Source: Myxococcales bacterium (GTDB lineage Bacteria; Myxococcota_A; Polyangia; Haliangiales; Haliangiaceae). From it: a stretch of DNA of 64,000 nt. Position 1 is the stretch's first letter. Each line of letters begins with the position of its first letter. Location: the NCBI GenBank assembly GCA_016707895.1, contig JADJGV010000011.1, positions 1 to 64,000 of the forward strand, given 5' to 3'. Position numbers and translations under genes: made by a program. A model generated the notes under the pieces. It had not been told where the DNA came from, made no database searches, and saw nothing but the letters and a program-made list of their open reading frames with translations. Shown here in pieces: positions 10,436-18,291 of the stretch.

Positions 10436-10716
10436 CCCTCGACCCCGCCACCGCCGCCATCCTCGCCACCGTCGAGCGCCTCGTCATCGAGGTCGCCGGC
10501 GACGAGATCACCCTCGCCGGCCCGCTCACGCTGACCACCTCGTTCAACGCCGACCTCGAGCTCGAGAGCATCGAGTTCGTCGCGCTGGCCGAGCAGCTGC
10601 AGGCCCACTACGGCGCCCAGGTCGACTTCGTCGGCTGGATCTCGACCAAGCAGCTCGACGAGATCATCGCGCTGACCGTCGGCGACCTCGTCACCTTCAT
10701 CGCCGCGCGGACCTGA
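10432..10716 (+). CDS. Free-standing acyl carrier protein (94 aa)
   Basis: A small acidic protein with the ACP fold signature. The phosphopantetheine serine is expected in the ELESIEFVALAEQL stretch (residues about 41-54), where the usual D-S-L is E-S-I. Its ATG overlaps the stop of the KS-AT-DH-PPTase gene as ATGA, which implies translational coupling. It is too short for anything else in the cluster and is most likely loaded by the PPTase encoded just upstream. It may carry a starter unit, a branch carbon, or the finished chain to the downstream hydrolases or glycosyltransferase; which of these cannot be told from sequence. Confidence 0.88.
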   Translation: MTLDPATAAILATVERLVIEVAGDEITLAGPLTLTTSFNADLELESIEFVALAEQLQAHYGAQVDFVGWISTKQLDEIIALTVGDLVTFIAART

Positions 10717-10745
10717 CGCGCGACCAGCGCCGCGCCTCCTCGACC

Positions 10746-11510
10746 ATGTCCTTCACCACCGCCAACGGCGTGCGCCTGCACACCACCGCGCTGGGCGCCG
10801 GTCCACCGGTCGTGATGCTGCACGGCCTGCTGATCGGCAGCCTCGCGTCTTGGTACTTCACCGCCGCGCCGGCGCTGGCCCGCACCCACGCCGTGCAGCT
10901 CTACGATCTGCGCGGCCACGGCCTGAGCGATCGCCCGGTCGACGGCTACGACACCGCCACGATGGCCGCCGATCTCGCGGCGCTGATCGGCGACCGCCCC
11001 GAGCGCGTCGACCTCGTCGGCCACAGCTACGGCGCCCTCGTCGCGCTGGCCTTCGCGCGCGCCCACCCCGACCGGGTGCGCCGGCTGGCCCTGGTCGAGG
11101 CGCCGCTGCCCCCGGCGACCTTCGCCGACGAGCACGGCTTCCTGACCGCCGGCCCCGATCATATGATCGCGGCGCTGCCCCCCGGCCTGCGCGAGGCGAT
11201 CGCCGGCGGGCGCCGCCAGGCCGCGCGCCTGCTCGCCACGCTGCGCGCGCTGGCCTACGAGACCACGCTGCTGGCCGATCTGCGGGCCGAGCCCGACCTC
11301 GACGCCGCCGCGCTCGCCGCGGTCACCGCCCCGACCCTGTGCGTCTACGGCGATCGCTCGTCGTGCCGCCCCGCCGGCGAGCGGCTCGCGGCCCAGCTCC
11401 CCGACGCCCGGCTGGCGATCCTGCCTGGCGGCCACTACCTCCACCTCGACGCCAAGGACGCGCTCACCGCGCTGCTGGTCGACCACCTCGCGGAGCACGG
11501 CGATGGCTGA
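10746..11510 (+). CDS. Alpha/beta hydrolase, first of a tandem pair
   Basis: A 254-aa alpha/beta hydrolase. Visible are the oxyanion region MLHGLLIGS, the YDLRGHGLSDRP turn typical of the family, the nucleophile elbow GHSYG (Ser about residue 97), an acid-loop candidate YGDRSS and the late His in GGHYLHLD. It starts 29 bases after the ACP gene and overlaps the next hydrolase by 8 bases. In this operon the likely role is cleaving or transferring the acyl chain from the ACP (thioesterase-like) or hydrolysing an ester in the product; this is inferred from position. It is clearly paralogous to the following gene. Confidence 0.88.
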   Translation: MSFTTANGVRLHTTALGAGPPVVMLHGLLIGSLASWYFTAAPALARTHAVQLYDLRGHGLSDRPVDGYDTATMAADLAALIGDRPERVDLVGHSYGALVALAFARAHPDRVRRLALVEAPLPPATFADEHGFLTAGPDHMIAALPPGLREAIAGGRRQAARLLATLRALAYETTLLADLRAEPDLDAAALAAVTAPTLCVYGDRSSCRPAGERLAAQLPDARLAILPGGHYLHLDAKDALTALLVDHLAEHGDG

Positions 11511-12276
11511 CCTCTCCGTCAACGGCGTGCGCCTGCACGTGCAGCGCCTCGGCGCGGGCGACCGGCTCGCGGTGTTCGTCCACGGCCTGGTCATGGACAA
11601 CCTGTCGTCGTTCTACTTCACGCTCGCGACGCCGGCCGCCGCGCACCGCGCGGTGCGGCTCTACGATCTGCGCGGCCACGGCCTGTCCGAGCGGCCCGCC
11701 GCCGGCTACGCGGTCGCCGACTTCGTCGCCGATCTGGCGGCGCTGGTCGACGCCGAGTCGCCGGGCGCGCCGGTCGACGTGATCGGCAACAGCTTCGGCG
11801 GGCTGATCGCGCTGGCCTTCGCCCACGCCCACCCCGCGCGGGTCGCGTCGCTGGTGTTGATCGACGCCCACGACGGCACCGCCGGCTGGGCCGCGCAGAT
11901 GGCCGCCACGCTCGGGCTGCAGGGCCAGGCCCGGGACGAGAAGATCGCCGCGTCGTTCCAGGCCTGGCTCGGCCGCCACAGCGAGCGCAAGCGCACCCGG
12001 CTGGCCGACCACGCCCGCGCGCTGGTCGAGGGCACCACGCTGGTCGCCGATCTCGAGGCCTCGCCGCCGCTCGACCTCGCGCAGCTGGCGACGATCGCCG
12101 CGCCGGCGCTGCTGCTCTACGGCGAGCGCTCCGACGTCCGCGACCGCGGCGCCGCGCTGGCCGCCGCGCTGCCCCACGCCACCCTCGAGATCGTCGCCGG
12201 CTGCACCCACTCGATCCTGTGGGAGGCCACGGCGCTGGTGCGCGATCGCGTCGTCGCCTGGCTGGAGGCGCGGTGA
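11503..12276 (+). CDS. Alpha/beta hydrolase, second of a tandem pair
   Basis: A 257-aa alpha/beta hydrolase with the same layout as its upstream neighbour: NGVRLH start, VHGLVMDN oxyanion region, YDLRGHGLSERP, nucleophile elbow GNSFG in place of GHSYG, YGERSD acid loop and a late His in GCTHSILW. The shared NGVRLH, the matching F-Y-F-T region and the RGHGLS block point to a local duplication followed by divergence. It overlaps both neighbours (ATGGCTGA and TGATG junctions). One copy may be a thioesterase and the other an acyltransferase or esterase; no substrate can be read from the sequence. Confidence 0.88.
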   Translation: MADLSVNGVRLHVQRLGAGDRLAVFVHGLVMDNLSSFYFTLATPAAAHRAVRLYDLRGHGLSERPAAGYAVADFVADLAALVDAESPGAPVDVIGNSFGGLIALAFAHAHPARVASLVLIDAHDGTAGWAAQMAATLGLQGQARDEKIAASFQAWLGRHSERKRTRLADHARALVEGTTLVADLEASPPLDLAQLATIAAPALLLYGERSDVRDRGAALAAALPHATLEIVAGCTHSILWEATALVRDRVVAWLEAR

Positions 12277-13439
12277 TGGCGCGGATCCTGTTCGTCGTCC
12301 CGCCGCTCACCGGCCACGTCAACCCGACCGTCTCGGTGGGCCGCGCGCTCGCCGCCCGCGGCCACCAGGTCGCGTGGGCCGCGCACCCGGGCGCCGTGGG
12401 CCCGCTGTTGCCGACCGACGCCGAGCTCCTGCCGATGCCCGAGCACGTCGACGCCGACCACGCAGCGGCGATCGCCGACAAGGCGCGCACCACCCGCGGC
12501 GCCGCGGCGCTGAAGTTTCTGTGGGAGGACTTCCTGATCCCGCTGGCGCGCTCGATGCGGCCCGCGCTCGACGCCGCGGTCGCGGCGTGGCGCCCCGAGC
12601 TGCTGGTCGTCGATCAACAAGCGGTAGCCGGCGGGCTGGTCGCGCGGGCCCGCGGCCTGCCGTGGGCGTCGACCGCCACCACCTCGGCCGGCGTCACCGA
12701 TCCGCTCGCCGGCCTGCCCCAAGTCAAGCGCTGGCTGGCCGACCTGTTCGCCGACCTCGAGCGCGCGGCCGGGCTGCCCCCAAGCGGCGACGGCGGTGAG
12801 CTGTCGCCGCACCGGGTAATCGCGTTCACCACCAGCGCGCTGGTCGGCCCCGCCGATCGCTTCCCCGCGCACTACCGCTTCGTCGGCCCGTCGATCGCCG
12901 ACCGCCCCGAGGCGGCCGCGTTCCCGTGGGACCGGCTCGGCCCGCGGCCGCGGGTGCTGGTCACCATGGGCACCGTCAACGTCGACGTCTCGACGCGGTT
13001 CTACGCCACCGCGATCGCCGCGCTGGCTGAGCAAGCCGTGCAGGTCATCCTGGTCGCCCCGCCCGAGGTCGTCGGCCCGCTGCCGCCCAACGTGATCTGC
13101 CAGCGCTACGTGCCGCAGCTCGCGGTGCTGCGCGAGGTCGACGCGGTCGTCTGCCACGGCGGCCACAACACCGTGTGCGAGGCGCTGGCCCGCGGCCTGC
13201 CGCTGGTGATCGCGCCGATCAAGGACGACCAGCCGATCGTCGCCGATCAGGTCGTCGCCGCCGGCGCCGGCCTGCGGATCAAGTTCGGCCGGGTCCAGCC
13301 GCCCGAGCTCGCCGCCGCGGTCCGCCGCGTGCTCGACGAGCCCCACTTCCGCACCGCCGCCGCCGCGGTGCAGGCGTCGTTCACCGCCGCCGGTGGCGCC
13401 GCCGCCGCCGCCACCGCGCTCGAGGAGTTGCTCCCATGA
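12276..13439 (+). CDS. GT1 family (MGT-like) glycosyltransferase
   Basis: A 387-aa GT-B enzyme of the UDP-glycosyltransferase / macrolide glycosyltransferase type. The N-terminus has the acceptor-side signature FVVPPLTGHVNP. The C-terminal half has VTMGTVN, the YVPQLAVLREVDAVVCHGG nucleotide-sugar block and PIKDDQPIVADQV. Known members add sugars to lipophilic aglycones. Its TGATG overlap with the hydrolase gene places it in the synthase operon, so the PKS product is probably glycosylated. The donor sugar is unknown. The ATG at 12276 fits the family N-terminus exactly. Confidence 0.9.
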   Translation: MARILFVVPPLTGHVNPTVSVGRALAARGHQVAWAAHPGAVGPLLPTDAELLPMPEHVDADHAAAIADKARTTRGAAALKFLWEDFLIPLARSMRPALDAAVAAWRPELLVVDQQAVAGGLVARARGLPWASTATTSAGVTDPLAGLPQVKRWLADLFADLERAAGLPPSGDGGELSPHRVIAFTTSALVGPADRFPAHYRFVGPSIADRPEAAAFPWDRLGPRPRVLVTMGTVNVDVSTRFYATAIAALAEQAVQVILVAPPEVVGPLPPNVICQRYVPQLAVLREVDAVVCHGGHNTVCEALARGLPLVIAPIKDDQPIVADQVVAAGAGLRIKFGRVQPPELAAAVRRVLDEPHFRTAAAAVQASFTAAGGAAAAATALEELLP

Positions 13440-15229
13440 TCTGGGTCCTGGTCCCGCTCGCCGCGCTGTTCGCGCTCTCGGCCCTCCGCATGCGCGCGCG
13501 CCTGGCCGCGCTCACCACGATGGCGCCGTCCGACGCGCCGGTCGCCGCCGCGCACCGGTTCTTCACCGCGCCGGGCGTGACCCTCGACGACGCCACCCGG
13601 CGCGCCGCCAGCGCCCACGCCCTCGCCAACGGCCTCGAGGTGGTCGATCTGATCCCCGGCGACCTGCCCACGATCGCCGCGCTCAGCATCTCGCAGCTGG
13701 TCGATCCCGCCACCTACCGCAAGGATCGCCTCGCGGTCGGCCGCACCGCCGGCCACGCGCTCGTGTGCACCGCCGAGGTCGCCGAGCGCGCCCGCGCCGA
13801 GGCGCCCGCCGACGAGATCCAGTTCCTGCGCCTGGCCGCGCGGCTCAAGCAGTACGCCACCGCCACCACCGACCTCGCGGTCGCGCCGTCGGCCCGCGCC
13901 GCCAAGGAGGACCTGTCGCGCCGGCGCGCCATCCTGCGCGCGCTGCTGGGCCCCTCGACGTCGGTCGCGCTGATCCTGCAACCGCTGTTCTTCGCGATCA
14001 TGGCCGTCGGCCTGTGGCTCGAGCCGATCGCCGGCGGCGTCACGCTGGGCCTGTGGCACCTGCAGCCGCTGTTCGCGATCGGCGGCACGCCGGTGCGGTC
14101 GCGCGACCTGATCCCGGTCACGGTGTTCCGCGCGCCGGTCGAGCTGTACCTGTTCGCGCGCACCCTGTTCGGCACCTGGAAGCCGCCGGCCGGCCCCGAC
14201 CCCGTCGAGAGCCGCCGCGCCACCTACGCCGAGCTGGCCAAGACCGCCGACGCCTGGCTCGAGCCGCGGCGCGCGACGTGCCCGGTGTGCGCCAGCGAGG
14301 ACCTCGGCGTACACCTGCGGTTTCGCGATCTGCTCCAGCACAAGCCCGGCCGCTTCGCGCTCGAGAAGTGCCGCGGCTGCGGCCACATCTTCCAGAACCC
14401 GCGGCTGTCGATCGACGGGCTCAACTACTACTACAAGGACTTCTACGACGGCCTCGGCGAGGCCGGCATCGCGTTCATCTTCGGGCTGTCGGGCGCCGGC
14501 TACCTGGCGCGCGCGCGCATGGTCAAGGAGGTCGCGCAGCCCGCCACCTGGCTCGACGTCGGCTGTGGCCACGGCCACTTCTGCCTGAGCGCCAAGGACG
14601 AGCTGCCCGGCACCCGCTTCGACGGCCTCGACCTGTCGTCGTCGGTCGACGAGGCGCTGCGCCGCAGGTGGATCGAGCGCGGCTTCCTCGGCCTGTTCCC
14701 CGACAAGGCGCCCGAGCTGGCCGGCCAGTACGAGGTGGTCAGCATGGCCCACTACCTCGAGCACACCCGCGAGCCGCGCGACGAGTTGGCCGCCGCCGCG
14801 ACCGTGCTGCCGGCCGGCGGCCACCTGATGATCGAGGTGCCGGATCCCGAGTTCGGCCTGGGCAAGCTGCTGCGCACGCTGTGGCTGCCGTGGTTCCAGC
14901 CGCAGCACCAGCACCTCCTGTCGGTGGGCAACCTCGACAAGCTGCTGCGCGAGGCCGGCTTCACGCCGCTCACCTGGCACCGCGGCGCCGCGCACCAGCG
15001 CGTCGACTTCCTGTTCGCGGCGTTCCTGCTGCTGGGCTGGATGGCGCCGCCGCCGCTCCAGCCGTGGCGGCCGCGCTCGACGCTGACCCGGGTGCGCCGC
15101 GGCCTGGTGTGGACGCTGGGCTCGCCGCTGATCATCCTCGGCATCCTCGCCGACCGCGTCGTCACGCCGTTCATCAAGCGCGGCAAGCGCTCCAACACCT
15201 ACCGCGTGCTGGCCCGTCGCGATGGCTGA
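13436..15229 (+). CDS. Membrane protein fused to a zinc-ribbon SAM methyltransferase (597 aa)
   Basis: The N-terminal part (residues about 1-270) starts with a signal-anchor helix and has further hydrophobic stretches (about 185-225). I do not recognise the family. It carries HALANGLEVVDLIPGD and a conserved-looking LKQYA segment. From about 280 there is a CPVC...CRGC zinc ribbon, then a class I methyltransferase (LDVGCGHGHF, GLDLS, HYLEHTREP), and near the C-terminus a TM helix (SPLIILGILADRV). Ribbon plus methyltransferase is a common layout in sugar and lipid tailoring. It would tether tailoring to the inner membrane. It overlaps its neighbours by 4 and 8 bases. Confidence 0.8.
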   Translation: MIWVLVPLAALFALSALRMRARLAALTTMAPSDAPVAAAHRFFTAPGVTLDDATRRAASAHALANGLEVVDLIPGDLPTIAALSISQLVDPATYRKDRLAVGRTAGHALVCTAEVAERARAEAPADEIQFLRLAARLKQYATATTDLAVAPSARAAKEDLSRRRAILRALLGPSTSVALILQPLFFAIMAVGLWLEPIAGGVTLGLWHLQPLFAIGGTPVRSRDLIPVTVFRAPVELYLFARTLFGTWKPPAGPDPVESRRATYAELAKTADAWLEPRRATCPVCASEDLGVHLRFRDLLQHKPGRFALEKCRGCGHIFQNPRLSIDGLNYYYKDFYDGLGEAGIAFIFGLSGAGYLARARMVKEVAQPATWLDVGCGHGHFCLSAKDELPGTRFDGLDLSSSVDEALRRRWIERGFLGLFPDKAPELAGQYEVVSMAHYLEHTREPRDELAAAATVLPAGGHLMIEVPDPEFGLGKLLRTLWLPWFQPQHQHLLSVGNLDKLLREAGFTPLTWHRGAAHQRVDFLFAAFLLLGWMAPPPLQPWRPRSTLTRVRRGLVWTLGSPLIILGILADRVVTPFIKRGKRSNTYRVLARRDG

Positions 15230-15587
15230 GCACCCGTTCCTCGACGAGCCCGACCGCTTCTTCATGGAGTGGATCCCCGCGCAGCTCGCCGCGCACCCCG
15301 CCTACCGCGCGCAGGTCGGGCGCGATCACGCGATCGCGCAGATCGAGCTGAGCGGCGAGCGCGGCGGCACGTGGCACGTGACGATGGGCGACGGCGAGGT
15401 CGCGGTCGCGCGCGGCCCACACGCGGCACCTTCGTTCACGATCGCCATGGCGGTCGACACCTTCCGCAAACTGCGCGAAGGTCGCATCGGCGTCCCGGGC
15501 GCGCTCTTGCGCGGCAAGATCAAGGCCCGCGGAAGCTTCGGCACGCTGCTCAAGGTCGGACGCAACCTCAAGCACGAGGGCTCATGA
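15222..15587 (+). CDS. SCP2 sterol/lipid-transfer domain protein (121 aa)
   Basis: A single-domain SCP2-like protein: FFMEWIPAQL, a beta-rich core with GTWHVTMGDGEVAV, the typical A-P-S-F-T-I-A-M segment and the IKARGS...LLKVGRNL C-terminus. SCP2 domains bind acyl chains or sterol-like lipids in a hydrophobic tunnel. Its place at the end of a lipid/PKS operon suggests it shuttles the finished or intermediate lipid between the synthase, the tailoring enzymes and the membrane. It lacks a signal peptide, so it is probably cytoplasmic. The start is fixed by the ATGGCTGA overlap. Confidence 0.8.
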   Translation: MAEHPFLDEPDRFFMEWIPAQLAAHPAYRAQVGRDHAIAQIELSGERGGTWHVTMGDGEVAVARGPHAAPSFTIAMAVDTFRKLREGRIGVPGALLRGKIKARGSFGTLLKVGRNLKHEGS

Positions 15588-16966
15588 ACACTCGCCTCGC
15601 CTCTTCGCTCCTCCTCGCGCTGTGCGCGGCGCCCGCCTGCGGGCCCAGCGGCAGCGGCGACGACGCCATCGACGCCCCCGCGTCGGATGGCGTGCTGCCA
15701 CCGATCCGGATCCCCGGCGGCGGCGTCACCTCGGCGCCCATCGAAGGGGTGGTCAACGTCTACGTCGTCGAGCCTGGGACCGCCACGCCGATCGCGGGCG
15801 CCGCGGTCCACCTCGGCGGCGCCGGCGGCGCGCTGCAACTCGACGCGAGCACCGACCCCGACGGCCTGGCGGTGTTCCGCGACGCGGGCCTCACCGGCGC
15901 GCAGACCATCACCGCGACGGCGAGCGGCCGCACCGCCGCCACGTGGATCGGCGTCGCCGGCGGCAACGTCACGATCCCGCTGGCGCCGCGGGTCACGCCG
16001 TCGGCGCAGGTCAGCGGCACGATCGCTGGCTGGAGCAGCCTGCCGTCGCCGAGCTTCGGCCACTACACGCTCGCGGTGATCACGACGTCGTTCACCCGCA
16101 ACTTCGGCGGCCCCGAGAACCGGCTGACCCAGGCGACCAGCGGTGGCACGCCGGTCAACACGTGCATCAACGATGGCAGCGGCGGCGCGTGCGCCTGGCG
16201 GCTCACCGCGCGCACCGGCCCGCAGGTCCATACGGCGGTGATCGTCGATGGCGACTCGCAGCTCACGACCACCACCGATGACGACACCTACGACCTGATC
16301 GGCTACGCGGTCGGATCGCCGATGACGCTCGGCGCCGGCCAGCAGGTCAACGGCGAGAGCCTGACGCTCGTCTCCGCGGGCCTGGCCGGCTTCACGGCGC
16401 GGTTCCCCGCCGCGGCGCCCGGCCTCGGGCGCGCGATCGCGATCCCGATGCTCGACACCGGCGCCAACGGCATGGTCGCGATGCCGCTGCCCACCCTGAC
16501 CGCGGGCAGCGCGACGACCCAGGTCCTGCCGCCGTCGGGATCGCTCGGCGGCAGCTATCGCCTGGTCGGCCTGGCCACCCCCAGCGCCACCGCCGCCGCG
16601 CCGTTTTCATCGAGCTTCGCCGCGGTCACCGACCTCGGCAACGCGACCCTGCCAGCGTGGTTGCCGGCCCCCACGGGCATCACCAGCGGCGGCGGCTCGA
16701 TCGGGTTCACCGCCCCGGCCGGCACATCGCTGGCGTTCGCCAACCTGTCGAGCGGCGGCACGGCCGCCTGGACCATCACGGTGCTCGACGGCACGACCTC
16801 GCTCCGCCTGCCGCCGATCAGCCCCGACCCGCTGAGCGGTGGCGCGATCACGCTCGACGTCACCGCCGCCGACGCACCCGGGTTCGATCCGGCGATGTTC
16901 CTGATCGACGACGTCACGGCGGCGCTCGCCCGCGCCAGCGGCGCCTCGGCCGCGTTCACGCGCTAG
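15584..16966 (+). CDS. Predicted outer-membrane or surface lipoprotein, last gene of the PKS operon (460 aa)
   Basis: Signal peptide with lipobox (SSLLLALCAAPAC, Cys about residue 19) followed by an acidic GSGDD tether. The mature part is beta-rich with Ser/Thr/Gly repeats. An early segment (residues about 55-140: GVVNVYVVEPG, AGAAVHLGG, DPDGLAVFRDAG) looks like a carboxypeptidase-regulatory/Ig-like module. No enzyme motif is visible. ATGA overlap with the SCP2 gene puts it in the operon, so it may receive or display the lipid product, but it could also be an unrelated passenger. Its stop shares a CTAG palindrome with the convergent HNH gene. Confidence 0.75.
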   Translation: MNTRLASSLLLALCAAPACGPSGSGDDAIDAPASDGVLPPIRIPGGGVTSAPIEGVVNVYVVEPGTATPIAGAAVHLGGAGGALQLDASTDPDGLAVFRDAGLTGAQTITATASGRTAATWIGVAGGNVTIPLAPRVTPSAQVSGTIAGWSSLPSPSFGHYTLAVITTSFTRNFGGPENRLTQATSGGTPVNTCINDGSGGACAWRLTARTGPQVHTAVIVDGDSQLTTTTDDDTYDLIGYAVGSPMTLGAGQQVNGESLTLVSAGLAGFTARFPAAAPGLGRAIAIPMLDTGANGMVAMPLPTLTAGSATTQVLPPSGSLGGSYRLVGLATPSATAAAPFSSSFAAVTDLGNATLPAWLPAPTGITSGGGSIGFTAPAGTSLAFANLSSGGTAAWTITVLDGTTSLRLPPISPDPLSGGAITLDVTAADAPGFDPAMFLIDDVTAALARASGASAAFTR

Positions 16967-18291
16967 CCGCCGCCCGACCTTGGGGCCCGACGGCTCCCGC
17001 GGGCCTTGGCAGCCTGGGCTCGTCGTCGCCGACCTCTGGCCGGCGCCGCCTCCAGCGTCGCGCCGCCTCGAGACGGCGCCGCCACGACCTCACCTCCTAC
17101 CGGAGGCGACGCTTCCGCGTTCCCAGCTTCCACGTGGGACGGTGGCGCCCCGTAGGGCCGCCCGTCGGCGTGGGTGACCCGCAGCTTGGCGGGCGCGCTC
17201 CCCTCGATCCGCAGCCGGCCATCGTGCGCGGCCTTGTGGTGCGCCGAGCACATCACCGCCAGCGTGGTCGGCGTGTGCTTGCCGCCCGCCGCCCGCGCCA
17301 CGATGTGATGCACGTCGACGTACCGCGCGTTGCGGCACCCCGGCACGACGCACCGCCCGCGATCCCGCCGCAGCACCGCACGCCGGGTCCGCGGCGGAAT
17401 CGTCTTGGTCACCCGCGCCGGCTTGTCGCCGTCGACCCGCCCGAGCAACTCCGCGTCGCACGACGCCTGCGCCAGCTCCGTCTCGCTGATCTCGATCGTG
17501 TGGCCCGCCACGTCCTGCCACGCGCGCAGGCAGTCGGGGCACCGCGTGATCGCGATCTGATACATGGGCTTGGACGCCGCCGCGGCATCTCCCACGTGGG
17601 ACGCCGCCGCGTCTTCCGCGTGGGATCCCGCCAGCTGGCCGTCGCACTGCGTCGCGATGAGGTCGCCGTCGGTCAGCGGGTGCCCGCACGCCGCCTCCAG
17701 CGCGCGCCGCGCCGCGGTGAGCTTGCCCAGCACCGCCGCGGGCAGCAGCAGCCGCAGCTCGTGCAGCCGCGCGGCGGGGTCCGGCGGATCGTCCGGCGAG
17801 TCACCCCGCCGCCGCCCGCTGACCATCTCCTCGATCTCGCGCACGGTGTGCTTGGCCGCCGCCGTCAGCCACGCCGCCTCGGTGTCGACGGTCGCGACCC
17901 GGGTCAGCTCGCGCGCCGCGCTGTACGCGACGTCGCCCGCGCTCATCGCAGCCCGCAGCTTCGGCAGCGCCGCCAGCGCGTCGGCGACCCGCAGCCGCTC
18001 GCGCGCCGGCCCCGGCGCATAGCCCAGGATGCGCTCGACGTACTCGAAGAACGTCGCGAAGCCGAACTCGCGGTGGACGCCCAGCGCCCGCGCGCGCCGC
18101 AGCCACGCCGCCTCCTCGACGTCGAGCGCCGCCCGCCGCCGGGCCAGCCCGCGCAGGATTCGGTCGACCTCGCGCCAGTCGTCGCTGCCCGGCGACGCCC
18201 CTGGCGCCCCCGCCGCCGTCCCCGCCGACGCCCCCGACGCCACCGACACCACCCGGCCCGCCTTCTGTCCGCCCTCTGCCCTGTCCACCAT
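16963..18291 (-). CDS. HNH endonuclease-domain protein (DUF222-like)
   Basis: A 442-aa protein. The N-terminal alpha-helical region (LARRRAALDVEEAAWLRRA, FFEYVERILGY, AAMSAGDVAYSAARELTRVA) resembles the DUF222 region that precedes HNH nucleases. The C-terminal HNH domain has RDRGRCVVPGC, DVHHIV and CSAHHKAAHDG: two Cys pairs for zinc plus the catalytic His. The start at 18291 was chosen because a TGAGGGG Shine-Dalgarno lies about 9 bases upstream; in-frame codons further 5' lack one. Such genes are often mobile or multicopy, but no flanking repeats or integrase are visible here. The tail is Arg/Ala/Gly-rich and probably disordered. Confidence 0.82.
   Translation of the reverse strand: MVDRAEGGQKAGRVVSVASGASAGTAAGAPGASPGSDDWREVDRILRGLARRRAALDVEEAAWLRRARALGVHREFGFATFFEYVERILGYAPGPARERLRVADALAALPKLRAAMSAGDVAYSAARELTRVATVDTEAAWLTAAAKHTVREIEEMVSGRRRGDSPDDPPDPAARLHELRLLLPAAVLGKLTAARRALEAACGHPLTDGDLIATQCDGQLAGSHAEDAAASHVGDAAAASKPMYQIAITRCPDCLRAWQDVAGHTIEISETELAQASCDAELLGRVDGDKPARVTKTIPPRTRRAVLRRDRGRCVVPGCRNARYVDVHHIVARAAGGKHTPTTLAVMCSAHHKAAHDGRLRIEGSAPAKLRVTHADGRPYGAPPSHVEAGNAEASPPVGGEVVAAPSRGGATLEAAPARGRRRRAQAAKARGSRRAPRSGGG

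Noticed and set aside
16963..18291. HNH gene as part of an insertion element or intron
   Set aside because: No flanking direct or inverted terminal repeats, transposase or reverse transcriptase were seen; codon use matches the surroundings.
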